Assembly (NCBI GenBank): GCA_942490995.1
Contig: CALOBG010000085.1
Span: 1-64,000 of the forward strand
Length of the DNA stretch: 64,000 nucleotides
Source: UBA981 sp942490995
GTDB taxonomy: Bacteria; Pseudomonadota; Gammaproteobacteria; Ga0077536
Direction of reading: 5' to 3'
The notes under the pieces are model-generated. The model made no database searches and had not been told where the DNA came from. It saw nothing but the letters and a program-made list of their open reading frames with translations. A program made the position numbers and the translations under genes. Below are positions 8,855-16,856 of the stretch, piece by piece; within the stretch, counting starts at the first letter, position 1, and every line of letters begins with the position of its first letter.

Positions 8855-9892
8855 TCAGGCGACGGCGCGCTCTGAGTCGAAGTCGCTTTCGTGTTTCCAC
8901 ACGGCCCAGCAGATGCGGGCGAGTTTATTGGCCAGCGCACAGGTGGCCTTGTTATGGCCGACCCGATGTTCGAGCTGACAGGCCCACTGTTGCAGGCGCG
9001 ATAAATGTTTCCCGGCACGCTGAAGCTTTTTGGCCCTGGCCAGCACCGACCGCGCGCCGTGGGTGAGCAGCATGCGGAGGTAGCAGTCCCCCTGTTTGGA
9101 GATCCCGCCGAGTCGTCGTTTGCTGCCGGAGCTGTACTCACGTGGCGTGAGGCCGAGCCAACTGGCGAAGCGTCGTCCGTCGGGGAAATGATGCGGTGAT
9201 CCGGCACTGGCGAGCATCGCGGTACTGGTCAGCAGTCCAACGCCGGAGACGGTCTGCAGACGGTGAACGTCGACGTTGGCCTTCGTTAACGCCTTCAGTT
9301 GTCGCTCAACGGACGTCATGTCGTTCTCGAGTGCGGCAATCTCTTCAAGGAGTCGGGTGAAGACGACCCTCAGCGTTGCCGGTATCGCCTCATCGTCGAG
9401 GCTCTCTCTCGCTCGTCGCTGAGAGACCTTTGCGCCTTCGGGGATGGCGAAGCCGAGTTCGCGGAGGAAGCCGCGCAGCGCGTTGATCCGTTGAGTACGG
9501 GTGCGCTTCCATTGTTCTCGGATCCGATGGAGCTGCTGGATCTGCTGTTGTTCGACGGAGCGCACGGGTACGGGTTTGATCCCTTCGCAGCGATGGGCTT
9601 CGAGAAGGGCCTCGGCGTCGGCACGGTCGGTCTAGTTGCGTCTGCGATAGGGTTTGACGTAGTGAGCCGGGACGATGTCGGTGCGATGGCCGGCGGCCTG
9701 GGCCTGGCGTGCCCAGAAGTGTGCGGTGCCGCAGGACTCGACCAGGACCAATGCGGGTGGCTCGGTCGCGAGAAAGGTGCTGAATTCCTTACGCGAGAGT
9801 CGCCGGCGTTCGAGGATCCGGTAGTGGTCGTTAGCGACGGCGACCTCGAAGACATCTTTTGCCAGGTCGACGGAAATGATCTTAGACTTCGT
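8855..9892 (-). pseudogene. IS110/IS1111 transposase with in-frame amber stop
   Basis: It is nearly identical to the intact transposase at 4479-5516, from the same ATG (9892). A single substitution turns the AAG lysine codon of the NKTDRADTEALLEA segment into TAG (9632-9634), cutting the protein within the catalytic domain. The rest of the frame is open to the end. The copy is therefore probably inactive, but could be moved by the copy 1 transposase because its ends are intact. Confidence 0.9.
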
Positions 9893-10086
9893 GGGTGGAC
9901 TCCTTCTGATGCTGAGCAAGTAGCAATGTCACAGTTCTACTTTGGTACATCGATACCGCAAAACAAAGCGCGGGAGGAGTCCATTTCATCTATCGAGGCC
10001 GACACTTGACCGCGGCTTTCCCTTCGCTGCCGCTCCGGTCGGCCGCCGTCAAGTGCGGCTCATCGCAGCGTTGGGCGTACTAACTC

Positions 10087-10728
10087 ATGAGTTTGATTAA
10101 GTCTGATCAGAAGTACGATGCGATGCCGCTAGACGAACTCGAAGCCTTAAAGCTCGACGAGTTAAATATCGCTGAAGCACTTCACGTAAAGCAGCGTATT
10201 AAGCTCTTGAAGCACGAGAAGCATCTAGCAGAAGAAGACGAACGGATGCGCCGCGAAAGCTTCAACACTCGCATGATGGTTCTTGGTGTGGCGGTAGCTC
10301 TTTTGACTCTAGTAGTAAGTATTGTGCGAGCCGCATCCCCGTCCGATATGTCAATTGAAACAGTTGATAACTTGTATGCGCTTTGTTCTATAGATGCGCC
10401 AGAAGATGGTGAAGGCGCGGTATTACAAGCGCAAAAGATCATATCGGAACATCCTACTATTGCTTCTCAGCTGATCGATAAGATGACGCTGGATATGCAT
10501 TTACGCGCAGGTTGTACTTCTTATATTGCGGGCTATAAAGACGCCATTTATCGCTGGAAGGCGACCACCCCCTCCGGTTCGCGAATTTGTTTTCCTGAAC
10601 GAGGAATTACCAATGGCCAAGCGCTGAAGGTGTTTTTAGCTTGGGCAACCGATCACCCAGAACATTTGCACCGAGCAGCGTCGCACGGCCTTCACGCTGC
10701 ATTCGAGGTGGCTTTTCCGTGCTATTAA
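10087..10728 (+). CDS. cassette membrane protein with periplasmic Rap1a/Tai-like domain
   Basis: 213 residues starting 10 bp after the attC3 core. The N-terminal third is highly charged and helical (about residues 14-60, coiled-coil-like). One membrane segment at about 62-81 is followed by a C-terminal domain of about 125 residues. Its pattern fits the Rap1a/Tai immunity fold: NLYALC (Cys100), GCTSYIAGYKDAI (Cys143), RICFPERGITNGQ (Cys168), a DHPEHLH segment, and AFPCY at the end (Cys212). In that family the cysteines form disulfides and the proteins neutralise type VI amidase effectors. No effector gene is adjacent, so an orphan immunity role is inference. Confidence 0.7.
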   Translation: MSLIKSDQKYDAMPLDELEALKLDELNIAEALHVKQRIKLLKHEKHLAEEDERMRRESFNTRMMVLGVAVALLTLVVSIVRAASPSDMSIETVDNLYALCSIDAPEDGEGAVLQAQKIISEHPTIASQLIDKMTLDMHLRAGCTSYIAGYKDAIYRWKATTPSGSRICFPERGITNGQALKVFLAWATDHPEHLHRAASHGLHAAFEVAFPCY

Positions 10729-10750
10729 GTGTTGAGCTGTCTCCTCGTAC

Positions 10751-10845
10751 GCCCAACAAGTCGGTGGAGCGGCACTTGACCGCTCCTTCCCTTCGCTGCC
10801 GCTCCGGTCAGTCGCCGTCAAGTGCCGCTCACCTCGGCGTTGACG
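10751..10845 (+). other. attC4, 3' core altered at IS1182 junction
   Basis: The 5' core GCCCAAC is at 10751-10757. The long inverted repeat GGAGCGGCACTTGACCG pairs with CCGTCAAGTGCCGCTC. The 3' core reads GTTGACG (10839-10845) instead of GTTRRRY. It runs straight into the IS1182 end TGTAGAAAAA at 10847, so the core was probably damaged or split by that insertion. Confidence 0.75.
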
Positions 10846-12619
10846 CTGTAGAAAAATCCCATCTGGGGACGTGATCGTCTTCGCCGTGTTCAGCGGCTCG
10901 TTGTTTCTGAGATGTGAGGTTAAAGATCGGTCAGGTTCGGGCAATGATCTTGCTTGCGACCATTCATCAGTTTCGGTCCATTTCTCTTCCCGCTAATGCG
11001 CATAAACCAGGTTGGCCAGCTTCTCGATGTTTTGCACAAGACCGAACAGCAACCATTGCGCGTTGACCTTGTGCTGGCCGCGTAGGGTGAACCGACTAAG
11101 CCGTTTATTGTGTCTGAGGTTGCCGAACACCGGCTCGACGGTGGCGAAACGCTGACCGTATTGGGCACGACCTTCATCACTGTCAATGCGTTCACGCATC
11201 GACGCGGCGAGTCGGTCGGCGAGCGTCGGGTTGTGGTCACGGAAGAACGCGACCTGACGGGTCGGCGTCTCGTCGGGCGTGCGCAGGCAACGGTCGCGGT
11301 GGGTGCACGGTACACAATCCCGCTTAGCGCCCTGGTAACGAACAGCTTCGCGCCCGTTGATCCGGCAGTTGGCACCGTGGCGATAGAGTGACTTCCCCGC
11401 CGGGCAGATGCAGGTGCCGGCGACCGGGTCGTGTGTGAAGTGGTCCGGTTTGTAGCATGGCGTTTTCTTCTTGTTGCCGGATTTGTCGTAAAGTGGATTG
11501 GGCTTGACTTGGTGTTGGGCCTGGGTTTCAAAACGTTCGTCGCGCTTGCGCAGCTGATTGTCGGCAATGAGGGCATCGACGTTCATGGCATCGAGGGCTA
11601 CGAGGTTGTTCTTGCTGTAGTACCCGGCATCGGCGGTGATGAGCGTTTGTCGATGGCGATACGGCGCGGCCGCCTCGACGATCGGGATCAGCAGGGCCTG
11701 CTCTGAGCCGGTGCCATGGGCCGCGGCTGCGACGATGATCTGGTGTTTGGCATCGACGGCGGCGACGGCGGTGTAGCCCTGGATAACGCCTTTATCGGTG
11801 GCCATCTTGGCACTGTCAATGTCGGTGCGGTTGCTCTTGACGACGTTGCCGCTGCTACCGCGACGGTCTTCGGGGTTGGCGGCCAGCCATTCGCGCAGTT
11901 CGGCGGCGTCGTGATGCAGTCGTTCAATCTTTTCGGTTCGGCGTTCGCTGTCGTCAGCGTCGATGAGCTCGCCGTCGGCGGTCTGATGACGGGTCAGCAG
12001 CGATTTCGCGGTCTCCTCGAGTTTGGCCGCCTGACGCTCGACGTCGGCGCGTGTGCCGCTCTTGTGCTTGGAGGTGTTACTGGGTAGCTTCACGCCGTCG
12101 ATGGCGAACAACGCACGGCCGATGAGACCCTGCCGCTGGCAAATGGCGCGCACCGCACCGAACACGGTGGCAATATCATCGCCGAGGGTGCTGACGAAAT
12201 GGGCCAGGCTTGTAAAGTGCGGCTGGCTGTCGCCGCTCAAGGCGATGAAGGTTGCATCGCGGATACAAGCACGGTCGATTCGGCGGCTACTGAGCAGCCC
12301 CTGCGAATAGCCGCACAGGACAACCGTGAGCAGCATCGTGGGTGGATAGGCGGGCGCACCGGTCTCGTCGTTGCGATAGCGCGTGTGAAAATGAGAAAGG
12401 TCGAGCTCATGGTCGATGAGATAGCTCAAAGCATGCTCGAAGGCTCCGGGACGCAATTGTTCGGACAGGTCCAAGGCGATGAAGCGCAAATCAGCTTGAG
12501 TGTCGTAGTAGCGCGTCATCGTCGAGGCTCCTATGCGCCATTATCGAGCTATCACACAGATAGGCGACGCGATGATAAGTTCCTCGCCTTCGCGCTGCCG
12601 CAGAGACTTTTTCTACACC
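10845..12619 (-). mobile_element. IS1182-family element, complete
   Basis: About 1.77 kb, bounded by short inverted repeats TGTAGAAAAA (10847) and TTTTTCTACA (12608-12617). It encodes one intact transposase on the minus strand. It sits between the attC4 3' core and the start of the next cassette, that is, at the recombination boundary. No clear direct target duplication is visible. The 3'-proximal non-coding part (10845-10992) has no other feature. Confidence 0.75.
10993..12519 (-). CDS. IS1182-family DDE transposase
   Basis: 508 residues, full length. The N-terminal DUF772-type domain (PPTMLLTVVLCGYSQGLLSSRRIDRAC ... ALSGDSQPHFTSLAHF) is followed by a catalytic core with LFAIDGVKLPSN (first Asp), LITADAGYYSKNN (second Asp) and FATVEPVFGNLRHNK (Glu). 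A cysteine cluster (CICPAG ... CVPCTHRDRCL) lies in the insertion domain, as is usual in this family. The decayed remnant at 2338-3575 is a relative. Confidence 0.95.
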   Translation of the reverse strand: MTRYYDTQADLRFIALDLSEQLRPGAFEHALSYLIDHELDLSHFHTRYRNDETGAPAYPPTMLLTVVLCGYSQGLLSSRRIDRACIRDATFIALSGDSQPHFTSLAHFVSTLGDDIATVFGAVRAICQRQGLIGRALFAIDGVKLPSNTSKHKSGTRADVERQAAKLEETAKSLLTRHQTADGELIDADDSERRTEKIERLHHDAAELREWLAANPEDRRGSSGNVVKSNRTDIDSAKMATDKGVIQGYTAVAAVDAKHQIIVAAAAHGTGSEQALLIPIVEAAAPYRHRQTLITADAGYYSKNNLVALDAMNVDALIADNQLRKRDERFETQAQHQVKPNPLYDKSGNKKKTPCYKPDHFTHDPVAGTCICPAGKSLYRHGANCRINGREAVRYQGAKRDCVPCTHRDRCLRTPDETPTRQVAFFRDHNPTLADRLAASMRERIDSDEGRAQYGQRFATVEPVFGNLRHNKRLSRFTLRGQHKVNAQWLLFGLVQNIEKLANLVYAH

Positions 12620-12642
12620 CTCGGGATACGTAACAGGGACGA

Positions 12643-13422
12643 ATGAGGCTGCCTGATGTGGGCACAATAGATGCGACCGACGGCGTTGACATCGAATTTC
12701 GATTCGACACTGATACTCCTCCTGGGAAGGATCCCGACTCTCATAGCCCCACGCTACGTCGTTACCACAAAAAGCTTTGGAGCAAACCGCTGCCGAATGG
12801 GCAGCTATTCACGCTGGACGATACCCATCCGAAAAGCTATCTCTATCACAATTCCGAACTGGGTGAGTTCTTCTTAAGTAGTGACGCGATAACCCATTCA
12901 TACCGACGAACGAAGAGGCTCGCTCATGTGATTGAGCAAGTACCTACCCACATAGTTAACGCGGTTTTTTCGAATGGAAGCACCATCGGTGCATATACCG
13001 TGTTTCCAGGGAACAGGATCGAGAACAAAACGACCATTAACGGTGCGCGCGGAATGAATGCGAGGATAATGGACCGCTTCGACATTACCTTGGAGTGCAT
13101 TAGACGCCACTACCAGGGTATGGAAAGTCCCTTGAGCGAGGTCCTGAAACGGTACGCTAATTTCTTTACTCTGTTCGGGGATTTTCGTGGCTTCGTTGAT
13201 TTCTTTTATTTCCAGGATTTGGTTTCAGCAGACTACGCCGAGATCCGTTTTCATCTCCCATTCAACTACTTTGAGGGATCTCCGTTTCCACTTACCAAAG
13301 GGGAGTATTTGGTGTATGCGGAAAATACGATTAAGTTCATTCGTGCTAGAGCAGGGCGAATGGTAGCTTCTGTACAAACAGGAGAAGTTAGGCCTAACAT
13401 CACAAAGGAGTCCGACGCTTGA
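12643..13422 (+). CDS. cassette-encoded conserved hypothetical protein (DUF6994-like)
   Basis: 259 residues with AGGGA before the ATG. It is soluble, with no signal peptide or membrane segment. Characteristic stretches are FRFDTDTPPGKDPDSHSPTL, LRRYHKKLWSKPLPNGQLF and YHNSELGEFFLSSDAI. These recall a family of uncharacterised proteins I know as DUF6994, common in scattered bacterial accessory loci; the assignment is from memory and unproven. The 3' end of the gene runs 31 bp into attC5, which is normal for a cassette gene. Confidence 0.7.
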   Translation: MRLPDVGTIDATDGVDIEFRFDTDTPPGKDPDSHSPTLRRYHKKLWSKPLPNGQLFTLDDTHPKSYLYHNSELGEFFLSSDAITHSYRRTKRLAHVIEQVPTHIVNAVFSNGSTIGAYTVFPGNRIENKTTINGARGMNARIMDRFDITLECIRRHYQGMESPLSEVLKRYANFFTLFGDFRGFVDFFYFQDLVSADYAEIRFHLPFNYFEGSPFPLTKGEYLVYAENTIKFIRARAGRMVASVQTGEVRPNITKESDA

Positions 13423-13468
13423 CCGCTCCAGTCGTCGCCGTCAAGCGCGGCGCATGGTGGCGTTAGGT
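13392..13468 (+). other. attC5, complete
   Basis: 77 bp with 5' core GCCTAAC (13392-13398) and 3' core GTTAGGT (13462-13468). GTCCGACGCTTGACCG pairs with CCGTCAAGCGCGGCGC between them. It is the last attC I can place with confidence. Confidence 0.85.
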
Positions 13469-13707
13469 CGCATTATCGCAATAGGAGTACGAGGAATACG
13501 GGGTCTTACCTTTTGCTTTTTGGCATGACTGACGCCGGCGAAACCCAGAAGATCGCATCGTCACAATGTACCGGCAGAAGCGAACAACCGGGGAATTCGA
13601 AGTTTATGATAATGAAGAACGACCCTGTATCACCCTTTGCAAATGCGAATCTTTGTACTTGATTTAGACATTCAACGATAAATGCCTGTCCCAAAAATAT
13701 CGGCGAC
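13469..13707 (+). repeat. degenerate duplicate of the 16690-16890 region with truncated gene start
   Basis: From about 13490 this stretch is an imperfect copy of the sequence leading into the gene at 16857. Shared pieces include TACGGGG, AGATCGCATCG/AAATCGCATCG, AATGAAGAACG, TGTATCACCCTT and TTTGTACTTGATTTAGACAT. It carries the first 12 codons of a relative of that gene (ATG at 13643, MRIFVLDLDIQR), then a stop at 13679. No functional gene is visible here. Confidence 0.65.
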
Positions 13708-14028
13708 ATGACATCCCAACTCCGAGATCAAGACCTGGCCCTCCGCGCCGTCGGACGGACTGTCGTGAACTTCCAACGGCTGGAGTACTGTCTGAAGCGG
13801 TTGGCAAAATTGCAGCCCATCGAAGGCACCCGCTCCCAAATTAGCAGCCGGTTCGAAACAAGAACTGAGCGTATCTGGAAGTCGACCTTGGGTACCGCAA
13901 TCTCCGGCTGGATAAATGTTCTCGATGACAGCTCAGTTGGAGCGTAAGCGCAACGTAAACGACGCCCTATTCGAGTCCTTCCCGGACGTAGTAGAAATGC
14001 CCGCTGTAAATTTGGCGGAGCATTTTCG

Positions 14029-14328
14029 ATGGCACGACGTTCACAGGCGGATTGGCAGGCCCTGATAGAGGCGCACGCATCAAGTGGGTTAACAGCCGCG
14101 GCGTTCTGCCGCCAGCACGGAGTTAATCCCAAGTCTTTCAGTTTTCGGCGTCGTCAGCTGGGCAAAACCGCAGTGGCACCGCGCAGTCCCTTTGTGGCGA
14201 TGAAGTTGAGCGGTGGTTCACGCGCTGAGGTACTGCGGCTCCATGTGGGTTCGAGCACGACGCTGGAGCTGTCGCCAGGCGTTGACGTGGCCTGGTTAAC
14301 CGGGCTGCTGCGTGCGCTGAAGGATTAA
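14029..14328 (+). CDS. tnpA: IS66 accessory protein TnpA
   Basis: 99 residues starting with MARRSQADWQALIEAHASSG, an HTH-like N-terminus of the IS66 TnpA family (ASGLTAAAFCRQHGVNPKSF pattern). It is intact, unlike copy A. It is followed after 3 bp by tnpB, and the three genes form one transcription unit in the element. Confidence 0.9.
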   Translation: MARRSQADWQALIEAHASSGLTAAAFCRQHGVNPKSFSFRRRQLGKTAVAPRSPFVAMKLSGGSRAEVLRLHVGSSTTLELSPGVDVAWLTGLLRALKD

Positions 14329-14331
14329 GCG

Positions 14332-14688
14332 ATGGAGATGTTTCGTGACGTGCCGGCGGTCTATGTGCATCGTGAACCGGTCGATTTCCGGAAGTCGATC
14401 AACGGCCTGACGTTGATCATTGAAGATGACCTATCCCACTCGCCGTTCACCGGGGCGTTGTACGTGTTCTGCAACCGCAAACGGGATAAGTTGAAGATCG
14501 TGTATTGGGACCGCAGTGGTTTCGTATTGTGGTACAAACGTCTCGAGCAGGACAAATTCCGCTGGCCAATGCGGTGGCCGGAAGCGTTGATCGAACTCAA
14601 CGAAACGCAACTGCATCGGCTGCTTCAAGGCTACGCGTTCATGCCTGAGGAAGGTCATAAAACATTGCATTATGCGAGTGTTTTATAG
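14332..14688 (+). CDS. tnpB: IS66 Orf2-like accessory protein TnpB
   Basis: 118 residues, identical in amino acid sequence to the product at 364-720. It has the conserved Orf2 core DFRKSINGLTLIIEDDL and a basic stretch. It lies between tnpA and tnpC with typical IS66 spacing. Confidence 0.95.
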   Translation: MEMFRDVPAVYVHREPVDFRKSINGLTLIIEDDLSHSPFTGALYVFCNRKRDKLKIVYWDRSGFVLWYKRLEQDKFRWPMRWPEALIELNETQLHRLLQGYAFMPEEGHKTLHYASVL

Positions 14689-14723
14689 CGACTCAGATCA
14701 ATCGTTTTGCTATACTGCCGCGC

Positions 14724-16268
14724 ATGTCAACGGTGCTCGAACAACTCCCTGATGATGTTGACGCACTGAAGTTATTGGTCGTTGAACAGGCTGCTCGCAA
14801 TGAGCAGTTGATGGCCGATAATCAGAACTACAAAACGCAAGTCTCGCTCCTCCAAGAACGTTTAAACCTCGCTTTGGCGATCCGCTTTGCCGCACGCAGT
14901 GAGAAGGTGTCGCCCGATCAAATCCGATTGTTTGACGAAGCGGAGGCTGACGCCACTGAGTCTGGCGAGACCGACACACCCTTGGCGATTGAGATCGCCC
15001 CGCACACGCGCCAACGCGGTGGGCGTAAACCGCTGCCGGAGAATCTGCCACGCGTCGAGGTGGTGCATGTGCTGCCCGAGTCCGAGCAGGTGTGTACACA
15101 CGATGGTCGGCCGCTGAAAATGATCGGCGAGGTGGTCAGCGAGCAGCTGGATATTGTGCCGGCGGTCATCCAGGTGATCCGTCATATCCGCAAGCAGTAT
15201 GTGTGCAATTGCGGGCGGTGCATCAAGACTGCGCCGTTGCCGGCCCAACCCATTCCAAAAAGCATGGCCTCACCGGGCTTATTAGCCCATATCGCGGTCT
15301 GCAAGTATGTCGATGGCTTACCGTTGTACCGGCAGGAGACGATTTTAAATCGTATTAACGTCGACCTGCCGCGCGGTACGCAGGCGAGTTGGATGATCAA
15401 GGCCGGCACATTGGTGCAGCCGTTGATTAATCTGATGCGTGACCGGCTGCTCGATTATGACATCGTACAGATGGATGAGACGCGGGTGCAGGTTTTGAAG
15501 GAAGCCGGTCGTCGCGCGCAATCACAATCCTACCTGTGGGTGCAACGCGGTGGACCGCCGGATGAGCGGGTCATCTTGTACGATTACGACGCCTCGCGAA
15601 GTGGCGCGGTGCCGCAACGGTTGTTGGCGGGCTATCGTGGTTACCTTCAGACTGACGGTTATGACGGCTACAACGCGTTGGTTGCGACGAACGGGTTGAA
15701 ACAGCTCGGTTGCATGGCCCATGCGCGTCGTCGTTTTGACGAGGCGGTGAAAGCACAAGGGAAGAACAAGCGTCGGGGTAAGGCTTGGCGCGGTTTATCA
15801 CTCATACAAAAGTTATACCGGGTTGAGAAACAGGCGCGGCCGATGGCGGCCGATGAGCGTTACGCCTACCGCCTTCGGCACGCGAAGCCGGTGCTCGACG
15901 AGATGCGAGGATGGCTTGAATCCGTGCTACCCCAGGTCCCGCCGACTGGTGCAGTCGGTAAAGCCCTGAATTATTTACATCACGAATGGGACAAGCTCAC
16001 GCGCTACCTGGATGACGGACGGCTGGAGATTGACAACAACCTGTGCGAGAACGCGGTGCGTCCGTTCGTGATGGGCCGCAAGGCCTGGTTGTTCAGTGAC
16101 TCGGTCGCCGGGGTTAATGCCTCGGCCAATCTTTATTCTTTGGTTGAGACCGCCAAGGCGCACGGACTGGAGCCCTATGCCTACCTGCGCGAGGTGTTCA
16201 CGAAACTGCCTGGCGCGACGACGGTCGAAGACATCGAAGCACTTCTGCCGGGCAATATCAGTCTCTAA
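14724..16268 (+). CDS. tnpC: IS66 transposase TnpC
   Basis: 514 residues, full length. An N-terminal leucine-zipper region (LKLLVVEQAARNEQLMADNQ) is followed by a zinc-binding segment (YVCNCGRCIKTAP), then the DDE core with VQMDETRVQV (first Asp), YLQTDGYDGYN (second Asp) and DNNLCENAVRPFVMGRKAW (Glu region). The C-terminal IS66_C segment (AYLREVFTKLPGA ... LLPGNIS) is present. Everything needed for activity appears conserved. Confidence 0.97.
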   Translation: MSTVLEQLPDDVDALKLLVVEQAARNEQLMADNQNYKTQVSLLQERLNLALAIRFAARSEKVSPDQIRLFDEAEADATESGETDTPLAIEIAPHTRQRGGRKPLPENLPRVEVVHVLPESEQVCTHDGRPLKMIGEVVSEQLDIVPAVIQVIRHIRKQYVCNCGRCIKTAPLPAQPIPKSMASPGLLAHIAVCKYVDGLPLYRQETILNRINVDLPRGTQASWMIKAGTLVQPLINLMRDRLLDYDIVQMDETRVQVLKEAGRRAQSQSYLWVQRGGPPDERVILYDYDASRSGAVPQRLLAGYRGYLQTDGYDGYNALVATNGLKQLGCMAHARRRFDEAVKAQGKNKRRGKAWRGLSLIQKLYRVEKQARPMAADERYAYRLRHAKPVLDEMRGWLESVLPQVPPTGAVGKALNYLHHEWDKLTRYLDDGRLEIDNNLCENAVRPFVMGRKAWLFSDSVAGVNASANLYSLVETAKAHGLEPYAYLREVFTKLPGATTVEDIEALLPGNISL

Positions 16269-16689
16269 CGTACTAATCCACATCGAACAACGGTGGGGTT
16301 TATCGCGCGCTTACGTTGGAGCTTCTCCACCAGAAGATCTCTTCGACGTGACGGCTCGGTTCACTTTTACCCTGGAGTTGGCGGAGGAAGATAAGAAACG
16401 GCACTTGGATGCTCTAATCCAGCTTCTTGGTGAGCGAAACTCCCTGATCCATGAAGACCTAATCAGCGTAGATTGGGAATCTCCTGAGCAGTGCCGGGAC
16501 TTGGTCATGAGACTGGATGCACAGAACGAAAGTATACGAAACGAACTTGAGTTTCTTCTCGGAGTTCTAAGAGTGGTTAGCGAAGCCGCAAGTCAGATAA
16601 GCGAAGAACAACTGGCGGCAGCGATACTAGAAATTGAGAGCCATGCGGCGAACAAACTTACATCTAACTAGTAATTGGGGTCCGACTGC

Positions 16690-16856
16690 GGGTTCAAGGT
16701 CCGATTACGGGGCCTGGTCTTGCCTTCTGCTTTTACGTCTGACTGCTTCTGAGGGAACGTGGAAAATCGCATCGCCGCAAACTAGTGGCCGTAGTGTAGA
16801 ACCGAGGCATTCAAAGTTCATGACGATGAAGAACGTCTCTGTATCACCCTTCGCAA
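16690..16856 (+). repeat. upstream region duplicated at 13490-13642
   Basis: This is the counterpart of the stretch at 13490-13642; it leads directly into the gene at 16857. In one frame both copies preserve similar short peptides (V-H/Y-D-D/N-EER-x-CITL), ending with a TGA overlapping the ATG of 16857 (ATGA). It may be the 3' remnant of a lost upstream gene. Confidence 0.5.

Larger units (their letters stand above)
7275..9991 (-). mobile_element. IS110-family (IS1111-like) element, copy 2, inserted in attC3 and carrying an IS3
   Basis: It has the same ends and target position as copy 1 (subterminal repeats near 7279 and 9969-9983). About 1.45 kb of IS110 sequence remains when the 1259-bp IS3 at 7357-8615 and its 3-bp duplication are removed. 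An extra segment of about 70 bp near 8661-8730 is not present in copy 1. The non-coding part (8616-8854) holds no gene. The transposase is inactivated by a stop codon. Boundaries are within about 10 bp. Confidence 0.8.
7263..10076 (+). other. attC3, split by nested IS110 and IS3 insertions
   Basis: The 5' core ACCTAAC is at 7263-7269 and the 3' core GTTGGGC at 10070-10076. The right arm from ATCGAGGCC (9992) has GACACTTGACCGCGG pairing with CCGCCGTCAAGTGC, a typical attC. The IS110 lies at exactly the same place as in attC1 (between TAACAAAGCG and ATCGAGG). Confidence 0.8.
13944..16314 (+). mobile_element. IS66-family element, copy B, complete
   Basis: 2371 bp with termini GTAAGCGC (left) and GCGCTTAC (right). 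It is flanked by an exact 8-bp target duplication GTTGGAGC (13936-13943 and 16315-16322), the size expected for IS66. tnpA, tnpB and tnpC are all intact. It lies in the same orientation as copy A, 13.9 kb away, so the two could recombine and delete or excise the intervening DNA. Confidence 0.97.
13708..16671 (+). pseudogene. 194-residue hypothetical cassette-region gene split by IS66
   Basis: Joining 13708-13943 to 16323-16671 (removing the IS66 and one target duplication) restores a continuous 194-codon frame. The junction then reads DDSSVGASPPEDLF. The restored protein is soluble and mostly helical (LRAVGRTVVNFQRLEYCLKRLA near the start; LELAEEDKKRHLDALIQLLGERNSLIHED in the middle; long helix at the end). 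No family is recognised; the RNSLIHED segment resembles the core of some small HEPN-like or Cthe_2314-like proteins, but this is weak. The insertion after codon 78 should inactivate it. Confidence 0.8.

Noticed and set aside
9632..9634. In-frame TAG in the second IS110 transposase as pyrrolysine
   Set aside because: The sister copy has AAG (Lys) at the same place; a single mutation in a decaying IS explains it.
16662..16668. ATCTAAC at the end of the IS66-split gene as a 5' attC core
   Set aside because: No GTTRRRY partner with complementary arm follows within 200 bp.
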